NCBI GenBank assembly: GCA_038250675.1
Contig: JBBSCB010000001.1
Location: 218,242 to 282,241, forward strand
Direction: 5' to 3'
Source: JAICUF01 sp038250675
GTDB taxonomy: Bacteria > Gemmatimonadota > Gemmatimonadetes > Gemmatimonadales > GWC2-71-9
Length of the DNA: 64,000 nt
Position 1 is the stretch's first letter; the number at the start of each line of letters is the position of its first letter. A program made the translations under genes and the position numbers. Below, piece after piece: positions 48,771-58,724 of the stretch. The notes under the pieces are model-generated. The model searched no databases, was not told the origin of the DNA, and saw only the letters and a program-made list of their open reading frames with translations.

Positions 48771-51461
48771 ATGACCGATGCCATTGGTCGCCTGACCTCC
48801 GCGCTCGCCGACCGCTACCGGATTGACGGCGAACTCGGGGCGGGCGGCATGGCGACCGTCTATCGCGCGACGGATCTCAGGCACGACCGTACGGTGGCGC
48901 TGAAGGTGCTGCGCCCCGAACTCGCCGCCGTCCTCGGCGGTGATCGGTTTCTCCAGGAAATCCGAATCGCCGCTCAACTCGATCACCCGCACATCCTGAC
49001 GCTCATCGACTCGGGCGCCGCCGACGGTTTCCTGTACTACGTATTGCCCTATGTCCGCGGAGAGTCATTGCGCCAGAAGCTCGATCGCGAAACGCAGCTG
49101 GAAATGGACGAAGCGCTCGCCATAACGCAGCAGGTGGGGAGCGCCCTGGACTATGCGCACCGGCAGGGAGTGGTGCACCGCGACATCAAGCCCGAGAACA
49201 TCCTGCTGCAAGAGGGCGAGGCGATGCTGGCCGACTTTGGGATCGCGCTCGCGGTGCGCGAAGCGGGCGGCAACCGGCTCACCGAGTCGGGCATGAGTCT
49301 CGGCACGCCGCAGTACATGAGTCCCGAACAGGCCGCCGGCGACCGGCAGCTCGATGCCCGAAGTGATGTCTACAGTCTGGGCGCGGTGCTCTATGAGATG
49401 CTGGCTGGCGATCCGCCCCACACCGGCGCCACGGTGCAGGCGGTGATCGCGAAGCTCATGACCGAGCAACCGACCCGTCTCCGGGTGCTTCGGGACACGG
49501 TGCCGGTCGCCGTGGATCAGGCGGTTGCCAAGGCGCTGGCAAAGGTGCCGGCGGACCGCTACTCCAGCGCTGGGGCTTTCCTCGCCGCGCTGCACGCTCC
49601 CGCGCCGTCTACTCGCACCGCCGCCCTCACGCGCCGCGCCGCGTTCCTGGCGGTCGCCGGCTTTACTGTCCTGGCCGCGGCCGTGGCAGCGGGTGTGTTC
49701 CTCAGTCGGCATCCGACGGCGGCGCCGACCGTGGGATACGATCGCGTTCGCATCACGAGCACGGGCGACGCAGCCTTTGCGATCGTCTCGCCCGACGGAC
49801 GGCAGGTGGCCTACACGGATTTTCAGAGCCCGGAGACCGGCGCACGCCGCGCTCGCATCGTGGTGCAGGACGTCGCGACCGGCGCCCGGCGCGTCATCGC
49901 CGACAGCGCCCAGGAGATGTCCCTCGAACGGTGGAGCCCCAGCGGCTCGTGGTTGCGGTTGTCGCTGATCGCGGTCGGTACCGGGAAGCCGGCCGGAGAA
50001 TATGTGGTCCCGTCGCTCGGAGGCCCCATGACCTACGTGGGCGCCGGCGTGTCCGACTTTCTCCCGGCCGACGACTCGATGCTGGTGGCGTCCGATTCCA
50101 ACGTCAAGAAGGGAAGAGACACCCAATTGCACCTGGTCGCATTGCCCGCGAACCAACCGCTGGACAGCGTCGCGATCGCTCCGCCGCCGGGTGCGCTTTC
50201 CCTCTCGACTCTGGCGGTCGCACCGAACGGCCGGACGCTGGCGATCGTGTGGCAGCGCGCGCGGGGGGGGATGCTGCTCGCCATCTACGATCGGTCCGGC
50301 GCGCTGCGCGATACCACATCGAAGGGGCTCATAACGGGCGTCCCCTGGACTTGGAGCCCCGCGTCCGATGCGCTGTTCCTGCCCGTCGTCTCCACGGAAA
50401 ACAGATTAGAGCTGCTCCGCGTTGGCGTGAACGCGACCACCGGGCGGTTCGGCTCGCGCGACACCCTGATGGTTGCGCCTGCGGGAGAGAGTTTCAACTA
50501 CCACTACGTTCTTTCGGCGAACGGCCACTCGCTGGTTTATACATCCGGCCAGACCGGTGAATGGAAATTGTGGACCCTCGAGCGGCCAACGTCGAGTTGG
50601 CCGCCGCGCCGCGGGAGACGCGTTCAATCGTCGTCGGTTGGCATCTTCGGCGAGGTGTCGAGGAACGGCCGCGACATCTATTTCCAACTCGAGGAGGGAG
50701 GTTCGCGAGTGCAGTTGTTCGTAGCGCCGTTCGACAGTGGCGAGTCCCGGGCCGTCACTCCCATCCTGACGGGCACAGGCTCCTGGCAGCAGACGCTCGA
50801 CGGGCGGCGCCTGATCGTGGAGACAGCGCAGGGCCCTGGCCACGGACGGCTCACCGCGTACGATGTGGCCACAGGGCGCGCGGCTCCGTTCGGTCCGGAC
50901 CTCCCATCGGAAGACTACGCCATTCAGGAGGCAGGTTTGGATGGCGTCGTCCTGATCAACCCTGCCAGGGACACGCTGCTGGTGCTCGACGGAAGTGGCC
51001 ATGAGCAGCGACGCATCGCCATTCCCGACTCACTCGGCGCTATCAGCACGGCCGACCCGTCCCCCGACGCCAGCGAGCTCTCCTTCGTGGCGTTCCGGCC
51101 CGAGGCTCCATTGGCCGAGGATGGCAGCCGGGAGGTCCAGTTCTATCGGGTGTCGCTGGTGACCGGGAAGATCCGGCTCTTCAACCGCGTTCGAGTTCTG
51201 ACGCTCCTCAGCAGCTACCTTTTCCGGTGGACCGCGGACGGCTCAGTCCACGTGCTGATGCGGCCGCCAGGCGCTCCGAGGACGATGCTCTACCGCGTGC
51301 CACTCGACGGCGGGCCGCCTGTACTGGAAGGCAAGCTCCCGTTCGCTCCCGATTTCTGCGACTGCGACATGTCGAGCGACGGACGGCGGTGGACCGGCAT
51401 CGTCGCGTCCACCATCTATGACATCTACCTGATCCGCAACTTCGATCCGCGCAAGCCATGA
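48771..51461 (+). CDS. Membrane Ser/Thr kinase with C-terminal PD40/beta-propeller-like sensor
   Basis: 896 residues. Kinase domain 17-280: glycine loop GAGGMATVY, K45, catalytic HRDIKPEN (D138), DFG with D155, and GTPQYMSPEQAAG. A transmembrane helix follows at about 287-307 (AFLAVAGFTVLAAAVAAGVF). The outer part has repeats such as AIVSPDGRQVAYTDF and TLAVAPNGRTLAIVWQ, WD40-like (PD40) blades. Such kinases are numerous in Gemmatimonadota. Ligand and substrates unknown. It overlaps the next gene by 4 bases. Confidence 0.92.
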   Translation: MTDAIGRLTSALADRYRIDGELGAGGMATVYRATDLRHDRTVALKVLRPELAAVLGGDRFLQEIRIAAQLDHPHILTLIDSGAADGFLYYVLPYVRGESLRQKLDRETQLEMDEALAITQQVGSALDYAHRQGVVHRDIKPENILLQEGEAMLADFGIALAVREAGGNRLTESGMSLGTPQYMSPEQAAGDRQLDARSDVYSLGAVLYEMLAGDPPHTGATVQAVIAKLMTEQPTRLRVLRDTVPVAVDQAVAKALAKVPADRYSSAGAFLAALHAPAPSTRTAALTRRAAFLAVAGFTVLAAAVAAGVFLSRHPTAAPTVGYDRVRITSTGDAAFAIVSPDGRQVAYTDFQSPETGARRARIVVQDVATGARRVIADSAQEMSLERWSPSGSWLRLSLIAVGTGKPAGEYVVPSLGGPMTYVGAGVSDFLPADDSMLVASDSNVKKGRDTQLHLVALPANQPLDSVAIAPPPGALSLSTLAVAPNGRTLAIVWQRARGGMLLAIYDRSGALRDTTSKGLITGVPWTWSPASDALFLPVVSTENRLELLRVGVNATTGRFGSRDTLMVAPAGESFNYHYVLSANGHSLVYTSGQTGEWKLWTLERPTSSWPPRRGRRVQSSSVGIFGEVSRNGRDIYFQLEEGGSRVQLFVAPFDSGESRAVTPILTGTGSWQQTLDGRRLIVETAQGPGHGRLTAYDVATGRAAPFGPDLPSEDYAIQEAGLDGVVLINPARDTLLVLDGSGHEQRRIAIPDSLGAISTADPSPDASELSFVAFRPEAPLAEDGSREVQFYRVSLVTGKIRLFNRVRVLTLLSSYLFRWTADGSVHVLMRPPGAPRTMLYRVPLDGGPPVLEGKLPFAPDFCDCDMSSDGRRWTGIVASTIYDIYLIRNFDPRKP

Positions 51462-51718
51462 TTAGCCGTGCTGGGCGGGCGCTGCGCGATTATCTGAGCT
51501 CCACCTGGACGCGAGTGGGTATTGCCCTGGTTGTCGTGGGAACTGGCCCGCTGCTCCTGTTCATCCTGGCGGCGGCGATCGGGCTATGGGATGACCCCAA
51601 TCCGAACGCGGTGATCCTGGGGATCCTCGCCCGGCTGACCTTCTGGCCGGGTGTCATTTGCATATTGATCGGTGTTGCGCGGGTCAGGAGCCGACGCCGC
51701 AATCCGAGGCAAACATGA
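51458..51718 (+). CDS. Small two-helix membrane protein
   Basis: 86 residues with helices at about 18-42 and 55-74 and a basic tail (RVRSRRRNPRQT). It is coupled to the kinase gene through ATGA, so it may be an accessory to that kinase. No family recognised. Confidence 0.6.
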   Translation: MISRAGRALRDYLSSTWTRVGIALVVVGTGPLLLFILAAAIGLWDDPNPNAVILGILARLTFWPGVICILIGVARVRSRRRNPRQT

Positions 51719-51835
51719 AACGCCAGTTGCTGCTCACGGGCGCGCTTGTTCTTCGCGCGGGACCGCTTGTCGGCGAGAACGGCTGGCCGGCCGCCGAGAC
51801 GATCAGGCCGTGATCCAGTTGGCCGGGTTTGTCGC

Positions 51836-52864
51836 TCACGCCGATTGCTTCTCCATCGCGGCATCGTATTCGCCTCGACGTGCAGCTCGATTACATCGGG
51901 CGCGGTGATCGAGAGCCTGTTGTGCCGCGGCGACGTTTGCCTCGTTCCCCTGCCAAATGTCCAACGCGGGCTGTTGAATCGCCCGGGAGAATGAGAACGC
52001 CAGCGCCCACGGCATGCGTGATGCAAAACGACCATTCATGGCGTTCAGTCGAGCGGAGGCCAGTTCCGCGGGCTGGCCACCCGAGAGAAACGCAATTCCC
52101 GGAACGGCTGCGGGCACGGCGCGCAGGAAACAATTCACGGTCGCATCAGCCACTTCCTCCACGCTTTCCTGATGCGGACAACTCAATCCCGGAAGCACCA
52201 TGTTCGGTTTCAGCAGCATGCCTTCGAGCATCACGCGCTGCCGGTTGAGCTGGCCGAACACCATGCGCAGGACACCTTCCGTGACCTCGCCGCTCCGCTG
52301 CATCGTGTGATCTCCATCCATCAGCACCTCTGGCTCGACGATCGGCACGAGCCCGGCTTCCTGGCACAACGCCGCATACCGAGCCAGGGCATGGGCGTTG
52401 ACCTCGATGCCGGTCCGTGTCGGAATGCCATCGCCAATGGCGATCACCGCGCGCCACTTGGCGAAGCGGAGGCCCAAGTTCGCGTATTCGCTCAGACGCT
52501 CGCGCAATCCATCGAGACCCTCCGTCACTTTCTCGCCCGGAAACGCCGCGAGGTCCTTCGCACCCATGTCCACCTTGATCCCGGGAATGATCGCGACGTC
52601 GGTCAGCGCTTTGATAAAGGAACGGCCGTCGTTCGTTTGTTGCCGAACGGTTTCGTCATAGAGAATCGCGCCGCTGATCGACTCACCGAGCCCCGGCGTG
52701 GTCACGATCAAATCCCGGTACGCGCGCCGGGCTTCCTCGGTCTGGGGAATTCCCAACCTGGCAAAGCGCTTGTTGCAGGTGGGATTGCTTTCATCCATTG
52801 CCAGCAGGCCCTTGTCGTCGGCGACGAGCGCCTTTGCCGTCTTCCTGAGTTCTGCGGTGTTCAT
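51836..52864 (-). CDS. fba: Class I fructose-bisphosphate aldolase
   Basis: 342 residues with KGLLAMDESNPTCNKRFARL, GIKVDMGAKDLAAFPGEKVT, RFAKWRAVI, IVEPEVLMDGDHT and the Schiff-base lysine region EGMLLKPNMVLPG, the eukaryote-type class I family. It cleaves or forms fructose 1,6-bisphosphate. The ATG overlaps the xfp stop by 4 bases (ATG 52879 is also in frame). With xfp and ackA it makes a phosphoketolase bypass. Confidence 0.93.
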   Translation of the reverse strand: MNTAELRKTAKALVADDKGLLAMDESNPTCNKRFARLGIPQTEEARRAYRDLIVTTPGLGESISGAILYDETVRQQTNDGRSFIKALTDVAIIPGIKVDMGAKDLAAFPGEKVTEGLDGLRERLSEYANLGLRFAKWRAVIAIGDGIPTRTGIEVNAHALARYAALCQEAGLVPIVEPEVLMDGDHTMQRSGEVTEGVLRMVFGQLNRQRVMLEGMLLKPNMVLPGLSCPHQESVEEVADATVNCFLRAVPAAVPGIAFLSGGQPAELASARLNAMNGRFASRMPWALAFSFSRAIQQPALDIWQGNEANVAAAQQALDHRARCNRAARRGEYDAAMEKQSA

Positions 52865-55224
52865 TGCGATGCCTCCCATGTCCAGTTCCTGATCTCCGGC
52901 AGGTCCTGGCCATTCCTGTCGATGTACAGCTTGTGCTCGATCAGTTTGTCACGGAGCTGCTGCTTGAGATAGATGCCCTTCTCCCCGGTCTCGGGGACGC
53001 GGTCGATTGTGTCCATGACGAGATGGAAGCGGTCGAGCTCGTTGAGCACGGTCATGTCGAACGGCGTGGTGATGGTGCCTTCTTCCTTGTAACCACGGAC
53101 GTGAATGTTGCGGTGATTGGTGCGGCGGTACGTCAGTCGGTGGATGAGCCACGGGTTGGCGTGAAAGGCAATGATGACCGGCTTGTCCTTCGTGAACAGC
53201 TCGTCAAAATCGCGATCGTTCAAGCCGTGTGGATGCTCGGTGTGCGGCTGAAGCCGCATGAGGTCGACGACGTTGACCACGCGGATCTTCAACTCCGGCA
53301 AATGCTCGCGCATGATGGAGACGGCGGCGAGCGTCTCGAGTGTCGGCACGTCGCCGCAGCAGGCCATGACCACATCGGGCGCGACGTCCTGATCGTTGCT
53401 CGCCCACGACCAGATGCCGATGCCTTCCGTGCAATGCTTGACCGCGGCGTCCATCGGGAGCCATTGCGGTGCTGGATGCTTGCCGGCGATGACCACGTTG
53501 ACGTAATGCCGGCTCCGCAGACAGTGATCGATGACCGAGAGAAGGCAGTTGGCGTCCGGCGGCAGATAGACCCGCACGACCTCCGCCTTCTTGTTCACGA
53601 CGTGGTCGATGAACCCGGGATCCTGATGGGTAAAGCCATTGTGATCCTGACGCCAGACGTGAGAAGCGAGCAGGTAGTTCAGCGACGCGATCTTTCGGCG
53701 CCACGGCAGACCCGCCGTGACCTTCAACCATTTGGCGTGCTGGTTGAACATCGAGTCGATGATGTGGATGAACGCTTCGTAGCAATTGAAGAGTCCGTGG
53801 CGGCCGGTCAGCAGGTAACCTTCGAGCCAGCCCTCGCATTGGTGCTCGCTCAGCATCTCCATGACACGGCCGGCCGGCGCGAGCCATTGGTCGTTGGGCA
53901 CGGTGGCGGCATCCCATTGGCGATTGGTCGTGCCGAAGAGTGCGTCCAGGCCATTGGAGAGCGTTTCGTCCGGACCGAAGACGCGGAAGTTTCTCTGGTC
54001 CTGATTCAAGGTCGCGACGTCGCGCAGGAAGGGCCCGAGCACATGCGTGTCGCCGATGCCGAGCACGCCGGGGTGCGGCACGTCGACCGCGTAATCGAGG
54101 AAGTCCGGCATCCGCAAATCGCGCAGGAGGATTCCACCGTTGGCGTGAGGATTGGCGCCCATGCGGCGCTCGCCTGTGGGCGCGAGTTCGGCCAACTCCG
54201 CATTGAGGCGACCAGACTCATCGAAGAGTTCCTCCGGCCGATAACTCCGCAACCACTCGTTTAATAACTTCAGATGCTCAGGATGCGCGCGCGGATCGGA
54301 GATCGGCACCTGGTGGGCGCGAAACGTTCCTTCGATCTGTAACCCATCGACCATCTTTGGTCCGGTCCAGCCCTTGGGCGAGTTGAGCACAATCATCGGC
54401 CAGCGCGGTCGTGTGAGGTCGCCGTGGGTGCGCGCGCGTTCGTGAATCTGTTTGATCTGTTCGATTGCCGCATCCAGCGCTGTGGCCATGGCCTCATGCA
54501 TGAGCGCCGGCTCATGACCTTCGACATAGATCGGCGCCCAGCCATAGCCGCGGAGTAACTGTTCCAGTTCCTCTCGGGTGATTCGGGCGAGCACGGTCGG
54601 GTTGGAAATCTTGTAGCCGTTGAGATGAAGGATCGGCAGGACCACGCCATCGGTGGCCGGATCCAGAAACTTGTTTGAATGCCAGGCCGTGGCCAGCGGA
54701 CCTGTCTCCGCTTCGCCATCACCCACAACACAGGCGACGATGAGATCAGGATTGTCGAAGACCGCGCCAAAGGCATGACTCAGCGAGTAGCCCAGCTCGC
54801 CGCCTTCATGAATCGAGCCGGGCGTTTCCGGCGAAACGTGGCTGGGAATGCCGCCAGGAAAGGAAAACTGGAGAAACAGCTTTCGCAGCCCGGCCTCATC
54901 CTGGCTGATGTTCGGATAAATCTCGCTGTACGTCCCTTCGAGGTACGTGTTGCCGACGACCGCGGGCCCGCCATGCCCCGGACCGGACACATAGATCATG
55001 TCCAGATCGTATTTCCTGATGACCCGATTCAGGTGCGCGTAAATGAAGTTCTGTCCCGGTGTCGTGCCCCAATGACCGAGCAGCATGTGCTTCACGTCCG
55101 TGATCGCGAGCGGACGCTTCAGGAGCGGATTATCGAAGAGATAGATCTGGCCGACCGAGAGGTAGTTGGCCGCGCGCCAGTAGGCGTCGATCTTTGCGAG
55201 CAGGTCGGGCGTAAGTGTGTTCAT
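52861..55224 (-). CDS. xfp: Xylulose-5-P/fructose-6-P phosphoketolase
   Basis: 787 residues, full length for the family. Typical segments: YLSVGQIYLFDNPLL, LLGHWGTTPGQNFIY, VSGPGHGGPAVVGNTYLEG, the TPP site VGDGEAETGPLATAWHSNKF, and YLLTGRHGLFNCYEAFIHI. It splits Xu5P or F6P with phosphate to acetyl phosphate and a shorter sugar phosphate. ackA lies directly upstream with a 4-base overlap and uses the acetyl phosphate. Confidence 0.96.
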   Translation of the reverse strand: MNTLTPDLLAKIDAYWRAANYLSVGQIYLFDNPLLKRPLAITDVKHMLLGHWGTTPGQNFIYAHLNRVIRKYDLDMIYVSGPGHGGPAVVGNTYLEGTYSEIYPNISQDEAGLRKLFLQFSFPGGIPSHVSPETPGSIHEGGELGYSLSHAFGAVFDNPDLIVACVVGDGEAETGPLATAWHSNKFLDPATDGVVLPILHLNGYKISNPTVLARITREELEQLLRGYGWAPIYVEGHEPALMHEAMATALDAAIEQIKQIHERARTHGDLTRPRWPMIVLNSPKGWTGPKMVDGLQIEGTFRAHQVPISDPRAHPEHLKLLNEWLRSYRPEELFDESGRLNAELAELAPTGERRMGANPHANGGILLRDLRMPDFLDYAVDVPHPGVLGIGDTHVLGPFLRDVATLNQDQRNFRVFGPDETLSNGLDALFGTTNRQWDAATVPNDQWLAPAGRVMEMLSEHQCEGWLEGYLLTGRHGLFNCYEAFIHIIDSMFNQHAKWLKVTAGLPWRRKIASLNYLLASHVWRQDHNGFTHQDPGFIDHVVNKKAEVVRVYLPPDANCLLSVIDHCLRSRHYVNVVIAGKHPAPQWLPMDAAVKHCTEGIGIWSWASNDQDVAPDVVMACCGDVPTLETLAAVSIMREHLPELKIRVVNVVDLMRLQPHTEHPHGLNDRDFDELFTKDKPVIIAFHANPWLIHRLTYRRTNHRNIHVRGYKEEGTITTPFDMTVLNELDRFHLVMDTIDRVPETGEKGIYLKQQLRDKLIEHKLYIDRNGQDLPEIRNWTWEASQ

Positions 55225-56417
55225 GATGTGTTGAGTACGTCGAGTTGGAGAAGCCGGACGACCGACCGGGCGATCATAAGCTGTTCATCGGTGCGGATGA
55301 CTCGGACGGAGACCGCGCTGGCATCGTTGGAAATCAGTGTCTCGCTGGCGGCATTTCTTCGTGCGTTCAGGTCGAGGCCAAGAAACCCCAGTCCTTCGCA
55401 AATCCGGTGGCGGATGACCGGCGCGCTTTCCCCGATGCCTCCGCTGAAGACTAACGAGTTCAGCCCGCCCAGCGCGGCAGCGAACGCGCCGATCCACTTT
55501 GTCGCCTGATAACAAAATAGCGCCACGGCTTCCGCGGCCCGCACATCCTTCGTTTCCTGCGCGAGCAAATCCCGCATGTCCGAGCTGATCTCAGAGACAC
55601 CGAGCAAGCCTGACTCCTGGTTCACCATCTCCTGAAACTGCGCCGCCGTCATCTGCTCGGTGCGCGCCAGGTAGTCAACCAACCCCGGATCGAGATCGCC
55701 GGAGCGCGTACCCATCACCAATCCCGCCGTCGGGGTGAAAGCCATGCTGGTGTCGATACTTCGACCGTCGCGGACCGCGGCCATGCTCGCGCCGGTGCCG
55801 AGATGCGCGAGAATCACCCGGCCCTTCGTCGCGGCGGAGTCGCCGAGGCGCGCCAGCTCTTCCATGAGATAGGCATAGGACAGACCGTGGAAGCCGTACC
55901 GTTGTACGCCCTTCGCTGCGTAGCGCCGGGGGATGGAAAGCAACTTTGCGACCCACGGCATGTCGCGGTGAAACGCGGTGTCGAAACAGGCCACTTGCGG
56001 CACCAGCGGATGGCGCTTTCTGAAGGCTTCGATCAGTTCGATTTCGCTCGGGAGATGTTCGGGATCGAGCGGGGTGAGGCGATGCAGCTCGTCGAGCAGC
56101 TCTGGCGTGACGAGCTCGGGCGCGGTGTGCTGCATGCCGTGCACCACGCGATGGCCGAGCGCGCGGACGGACTCGAATGGGATCTGGTGTTCCAGCCAAT
56201 CGAGGAGAAAGGTCGCGGCCGACTGGTGATCGGAGGTAGTCAGTGTGCGGCTCTGCTCATCTTCCCCGGCGGCATTGGTGAACGTCAGGGTCGTCCCGTC
56301 CGATCCGATCCGATCGATCTTCCCCGACAGGCCTCGCCGCAACGATTGATCGGCCCGGTAGGCCGCAAACTTGATGCTCGAGGAGCCGCCGTTGATGGTC
56401 AGGACGATCGGGTTCAT
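55221..56417 (-). CDS. ackA: Acetate kinase
   Basis: 398 residues: LTINGGSSSIKFAAY at the N-terminus, CFDTAFHRDMP, YGFHGLSYAYLM, LAHLGTGASM and SGGIGESAPVIR, the ASKHA acetate kinase motifs. It makes ATP from acetyl phosphate. First gene of ackA-xfp-fba; ATG 56417 gives the normal N-terminus. Confidence 0.96.
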   Translation of the reverse strand: MNPIVLTINGGSSSIKFAAYRADQSLRRGLSGKIDRIGSDGTTLTFTNAAGEDEQSRTLTTSDHQSAATFLLDWLEHQIPFESVRALGHRVVHGMQHTAPELVTPELLDELHRLTPLDPEHLPSEIELIEAFRKRHPLVPQVACFDTAFHRDMPWVAKLLSIPRRYAAKGVQRYGFHGLSYAYLMEELARLGDSAATKGRVILAHLGTGASMAAVRDGRSIDTSMAFTPTAGLVMGTRSGDLDPGLVDYLARTEQMTAAQFQEMVNQESGLLGVSEISSDMRDLLAQETKDVRAAEAVALFCYQATKWIGAFAAALGGLNSLVFSGGIGESAPVIRHRICEGLGFLGLDLNARRNAASETLISNDASAVSVRVIRTDEQLMIARSVVRLLQLDVLNTS

Positions 56418-56680
56418 GCCAGACTCGTTAGGGGTCTTTGCCGGGCGCACGCGTGAGGACGGTCTCGATGTTGTCTCCGGCCAGCTCAGTCAACTCTACC
56501 TGGGCAGGCGAGAGTTTGGCCAGCGCTGCCTCTTGCCTGGGCGCGATCCGGCGGCGGGCGCGCCTGCCGCGCTCGGTATCCGCAGGAACTCTGGCGCTCT
56601 CCGCCTCTCCCGAGTAGAGTGCAGCCGCGCTCGAATCGCTGCCTCCGGCCTCGGCTGACTCACCCTGATGGAGGCATGCC

Positions 56681-56743
56681 GTGCCAAGTCCCGCAACGAA
56701 CAGGATTTGTCTCTGGTTCGATCGCGACGCCGAGGATGCGTGA
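56681..56743 (+). pseudogene. Truncated copy of the PhnB-like VOC gene start
   Basis: GTG start, then PSPATNRICLWFDRDAEDA and TGA, matching residues 2-20 of the 44.5-kb VOC protein; about 40 bases of leader (CGGCCTCGGC ... CACCCTGATGGAG) also match. The rest of the gene is gone, and the monooxygenase begins directly after. Confidence 0.7.
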
Positions 56744-56765
56744 CAAAGATCAGGAGAGGAGTCCC

Positions 56766-57947
56766 TTGCGAATCATCATCAACGGCATCGGCGTCGCCGG
56801 TCCCGCTCTCGGGTATTGGCTGAGCACGTGGGGTCACGAGGTCCTGCTGGTCGAAGAGGCGCCACGACTCCGCACCGCCGGCTACATCATCGACTTCTGG
56901 GGCATCGGCTACGATATCGCCGAGCGGATGGGCCTGATCGACGAGATCCGCACACTCGGCTATCAGGTGCGCGAAGTGCGATACGTCGATCGCAAGGGGC
57001 GGAAGCGGGGCGGCTTCGACGTGGACATCTTCCAACGGATGACCCACGACCGCTTCACCAGCCTGAGGCGGTCCGATGTGTCGGCCACGATCTACCGCGC
57101 CATCGAGGGCCGGGTCGAGACGATCTTCGGCGACTCTGTCGCCAGCATCGAAGACCTGGGAGACCGTGTTCGGGTCGGGTTCGATCACGCGGCGGCACGG
57201 GAGGTCGATCTCGTCATCGGCGCCGATGGTCTGCATTCGCGGGTCCGTCATCTGGTGTTCGGGCCGGACTCGGAGTTCGAGACGTCGCTCGGCTATCACG
57301 TCGCCGCGTTCGAGGTGGAGGGCTATCGGCCGCGCGAGGAGCTGGTGTTCGTCAGTCACAATCTCCCGGGCCGGCAGATTTCCCGCTTCTCGATGCGGGA
57401 TGACCGGACGCTCTTCCTCTTCGTCTTCCGCGACGAATTCATGGCCGGCGACCAGGATCCGAAGTCGGCGCTCCGGCGGGTCTTTGCCGGCGCCGGGTGG
57501 GAGTGGCCGCAGATCGACGCGGAGATCGGCCGGGCCACCGAAATTTATTTCGATTCCGTGAGCCAGATTCGAATGACGCGGTGGACCAGGGGACGGGTCG
57601 CCCTGATCGGCGACGCCGCGGCCGCCGTCTCGCTCATGGCCGGCGAAGGAACCGGCCTGGCCATCGCCGAGGCGTACGTGCTGGCGGGTGAGTTGCACGC
57701 GTGCCGGGGCGACTACGCGGCGGCGTTTGCGCGGTACGAACAGCGACTCATGCCGTTCCTGGCAAGGAAGCAGCGCACAGCGGTGAAGTTCGCGTCCTCC
57801 TTTGCACCCAGGACGTCGCTGGGCATTGGCTTCCGCGACCTGGTTACCCACTTGCTGCGGGTGCCGCTCGTTGCTGACTGGGTGATCGGCCGCTCGCTGA
57901 GGGACGAGATCGTGCTGCCGCAGTACGCCGCACTGCCGCCGACGTGA
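56766..57947 (+). CDS. FAD-dependent monooxygenase (PHBH-type)
   Basis: 393 residues: IIINGIGVAGPALGYWL (FAD-binding), the middle DLVIGADGLHSRVRHLVFG and ALIGDAAAAVSLMAGEGTGLAIAEA, the GD motif of aromatic-hydroxylase-like flavoproteins. TTG 56766 is preferred since GGAGAGGAG lies just before it; ATG 56736 is in frame but inside the VOC relic. It resembles flavoproteins that hydroxylate phenols or modify antibiotics such as tetracycline; substrate unknown. Confidence 0.88.
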   Translation: MRIIINGIGVAGPALGYWLSTWGHEVLLVEEAPRLRTAGYIIDFWGIGYDIAERMGLIDEIRTLGYQVREVRYVDRKGRKRGGFDVDIFQRMTHDRFTSLRRSDVSATIYRAIEGRVETIFGDSVASIEDLGDRVRVGFDHAAAREVDLVIGADGLHSRVRHLVFGPDSEFETSLGYHVAAFEVEGYRPREELVFVSHNLPGRQISRFSMRDDRTLFLFVFRDEFMAGDQDPKSALRRVFAGAGWEWPQIDAEIGRATEIYFDSVSQIRMTRWTRGRVALIGDAAAAVSLMAGEGTGLAIAEAYVLAGELHACRGDYAAAFARYEQRLMPFLARKQRTAVKFASSFAPRTSLGIGFRDLVTHLLRVPLVADWVIGRSLRDEIVLPQYAALPPT

Positions 57948-58240
57948 GTATGCCGGCGACTTTGCGCGCTTCAACGTCTCAGCACTATGACGCTATTTTG
58001 CAATTATGGTCGCGCGACGAGAGGTTAATACGCGAATGGAGTCGACGCGCTGAAGAACAGCCCGCGGCCTTGCTGAGCCGTCTACCCCGCGCTCGCACCG
58101 GCCGGGCCGGCCCTCGCCCGGACTCGCCGTGTTCCTTGCGCCCACGTGCCGGGAGCGGGGATTGATCCGCGACGGGCGCATGGCCGGCTCCCGAAGCGCA
58201 TCTCGATGGACCTCACTATATGGCGAGGAGGAGTTCAACC
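57948..58240. other. Intergenic, no gene recognised
   Basis: 293 bases between the monooxygenase and a lipoprotein. Contains a GC-rich hairpin-forming stretch (CCGGCCGGGCCGGCC near 58100) and ends with GGAGGAG. Confidence 0.5.
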
Positions 58241-58612
58241 ATGCGATACCGTTGGCTTTTGTTACTCGGCCTTCCGGCGGCCTGCCGCTCAGACCCTGTT
58301 ACTGTCCGATCGGATAGGGTTGACAACGGAATGGCGCACTTTGTGGTCGTCAACCATTCGGACAAGGATGTGAAGTCGATCCGGTTCGAGGTGGTCTTCC
58401 GAGCTGCCAAAGGGGTCGCGGTCAGCGTCGATACGATCACTTACAAGATCACAACCGATGCATCGACGGGCAAACCGACACCATTCGTGAGGGCGCGGGA
58501 CGAAACATTCTTCCTGTCGAGGATGCCGGAAACAGCCGTGTCCGAGTCCGGGACCGTTCTCTCCGTGGAGTTTGTCGACAGCACCGAAGCGGAGCGGCCG
58601 GCTCCCTCGTAA
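58241..58612 (+). CDS. Small lipoprotein
   Basis: 123 residues; LLLLGLPAAC is a lipobox signal (Cys14). The mature part MAHFVVVNHSDKDVKSIRFEVVFRAAKG is a beta-sandwich-like segment as in FxLYD-type exported domains. GGAGGAG lies 9 bases before the ATG. Function unknown. Confidence 0.6.
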   Translation: MRYRWLLLLGLPAACRSDPVTVRSDRVDNGMAHFVVVNHSDKDVKSIRFEVVFRAAKGVAVSVDTITYKITTDASTGKPTPFVRARDETFFLSRMPETAVSESGTVLSVEFVDSTEAERPAPS

Positions 58613-58724
58613 CCGCCCGATGCGGTGTGACACGCGACCGGAGCAGGCGCGTGGAACCTGATGGACAATCGACTTGCCTGGCCTGCCCCTCACGCCTCGA
58701 CCAGCAGCCCGCAGAGGAGTCATC

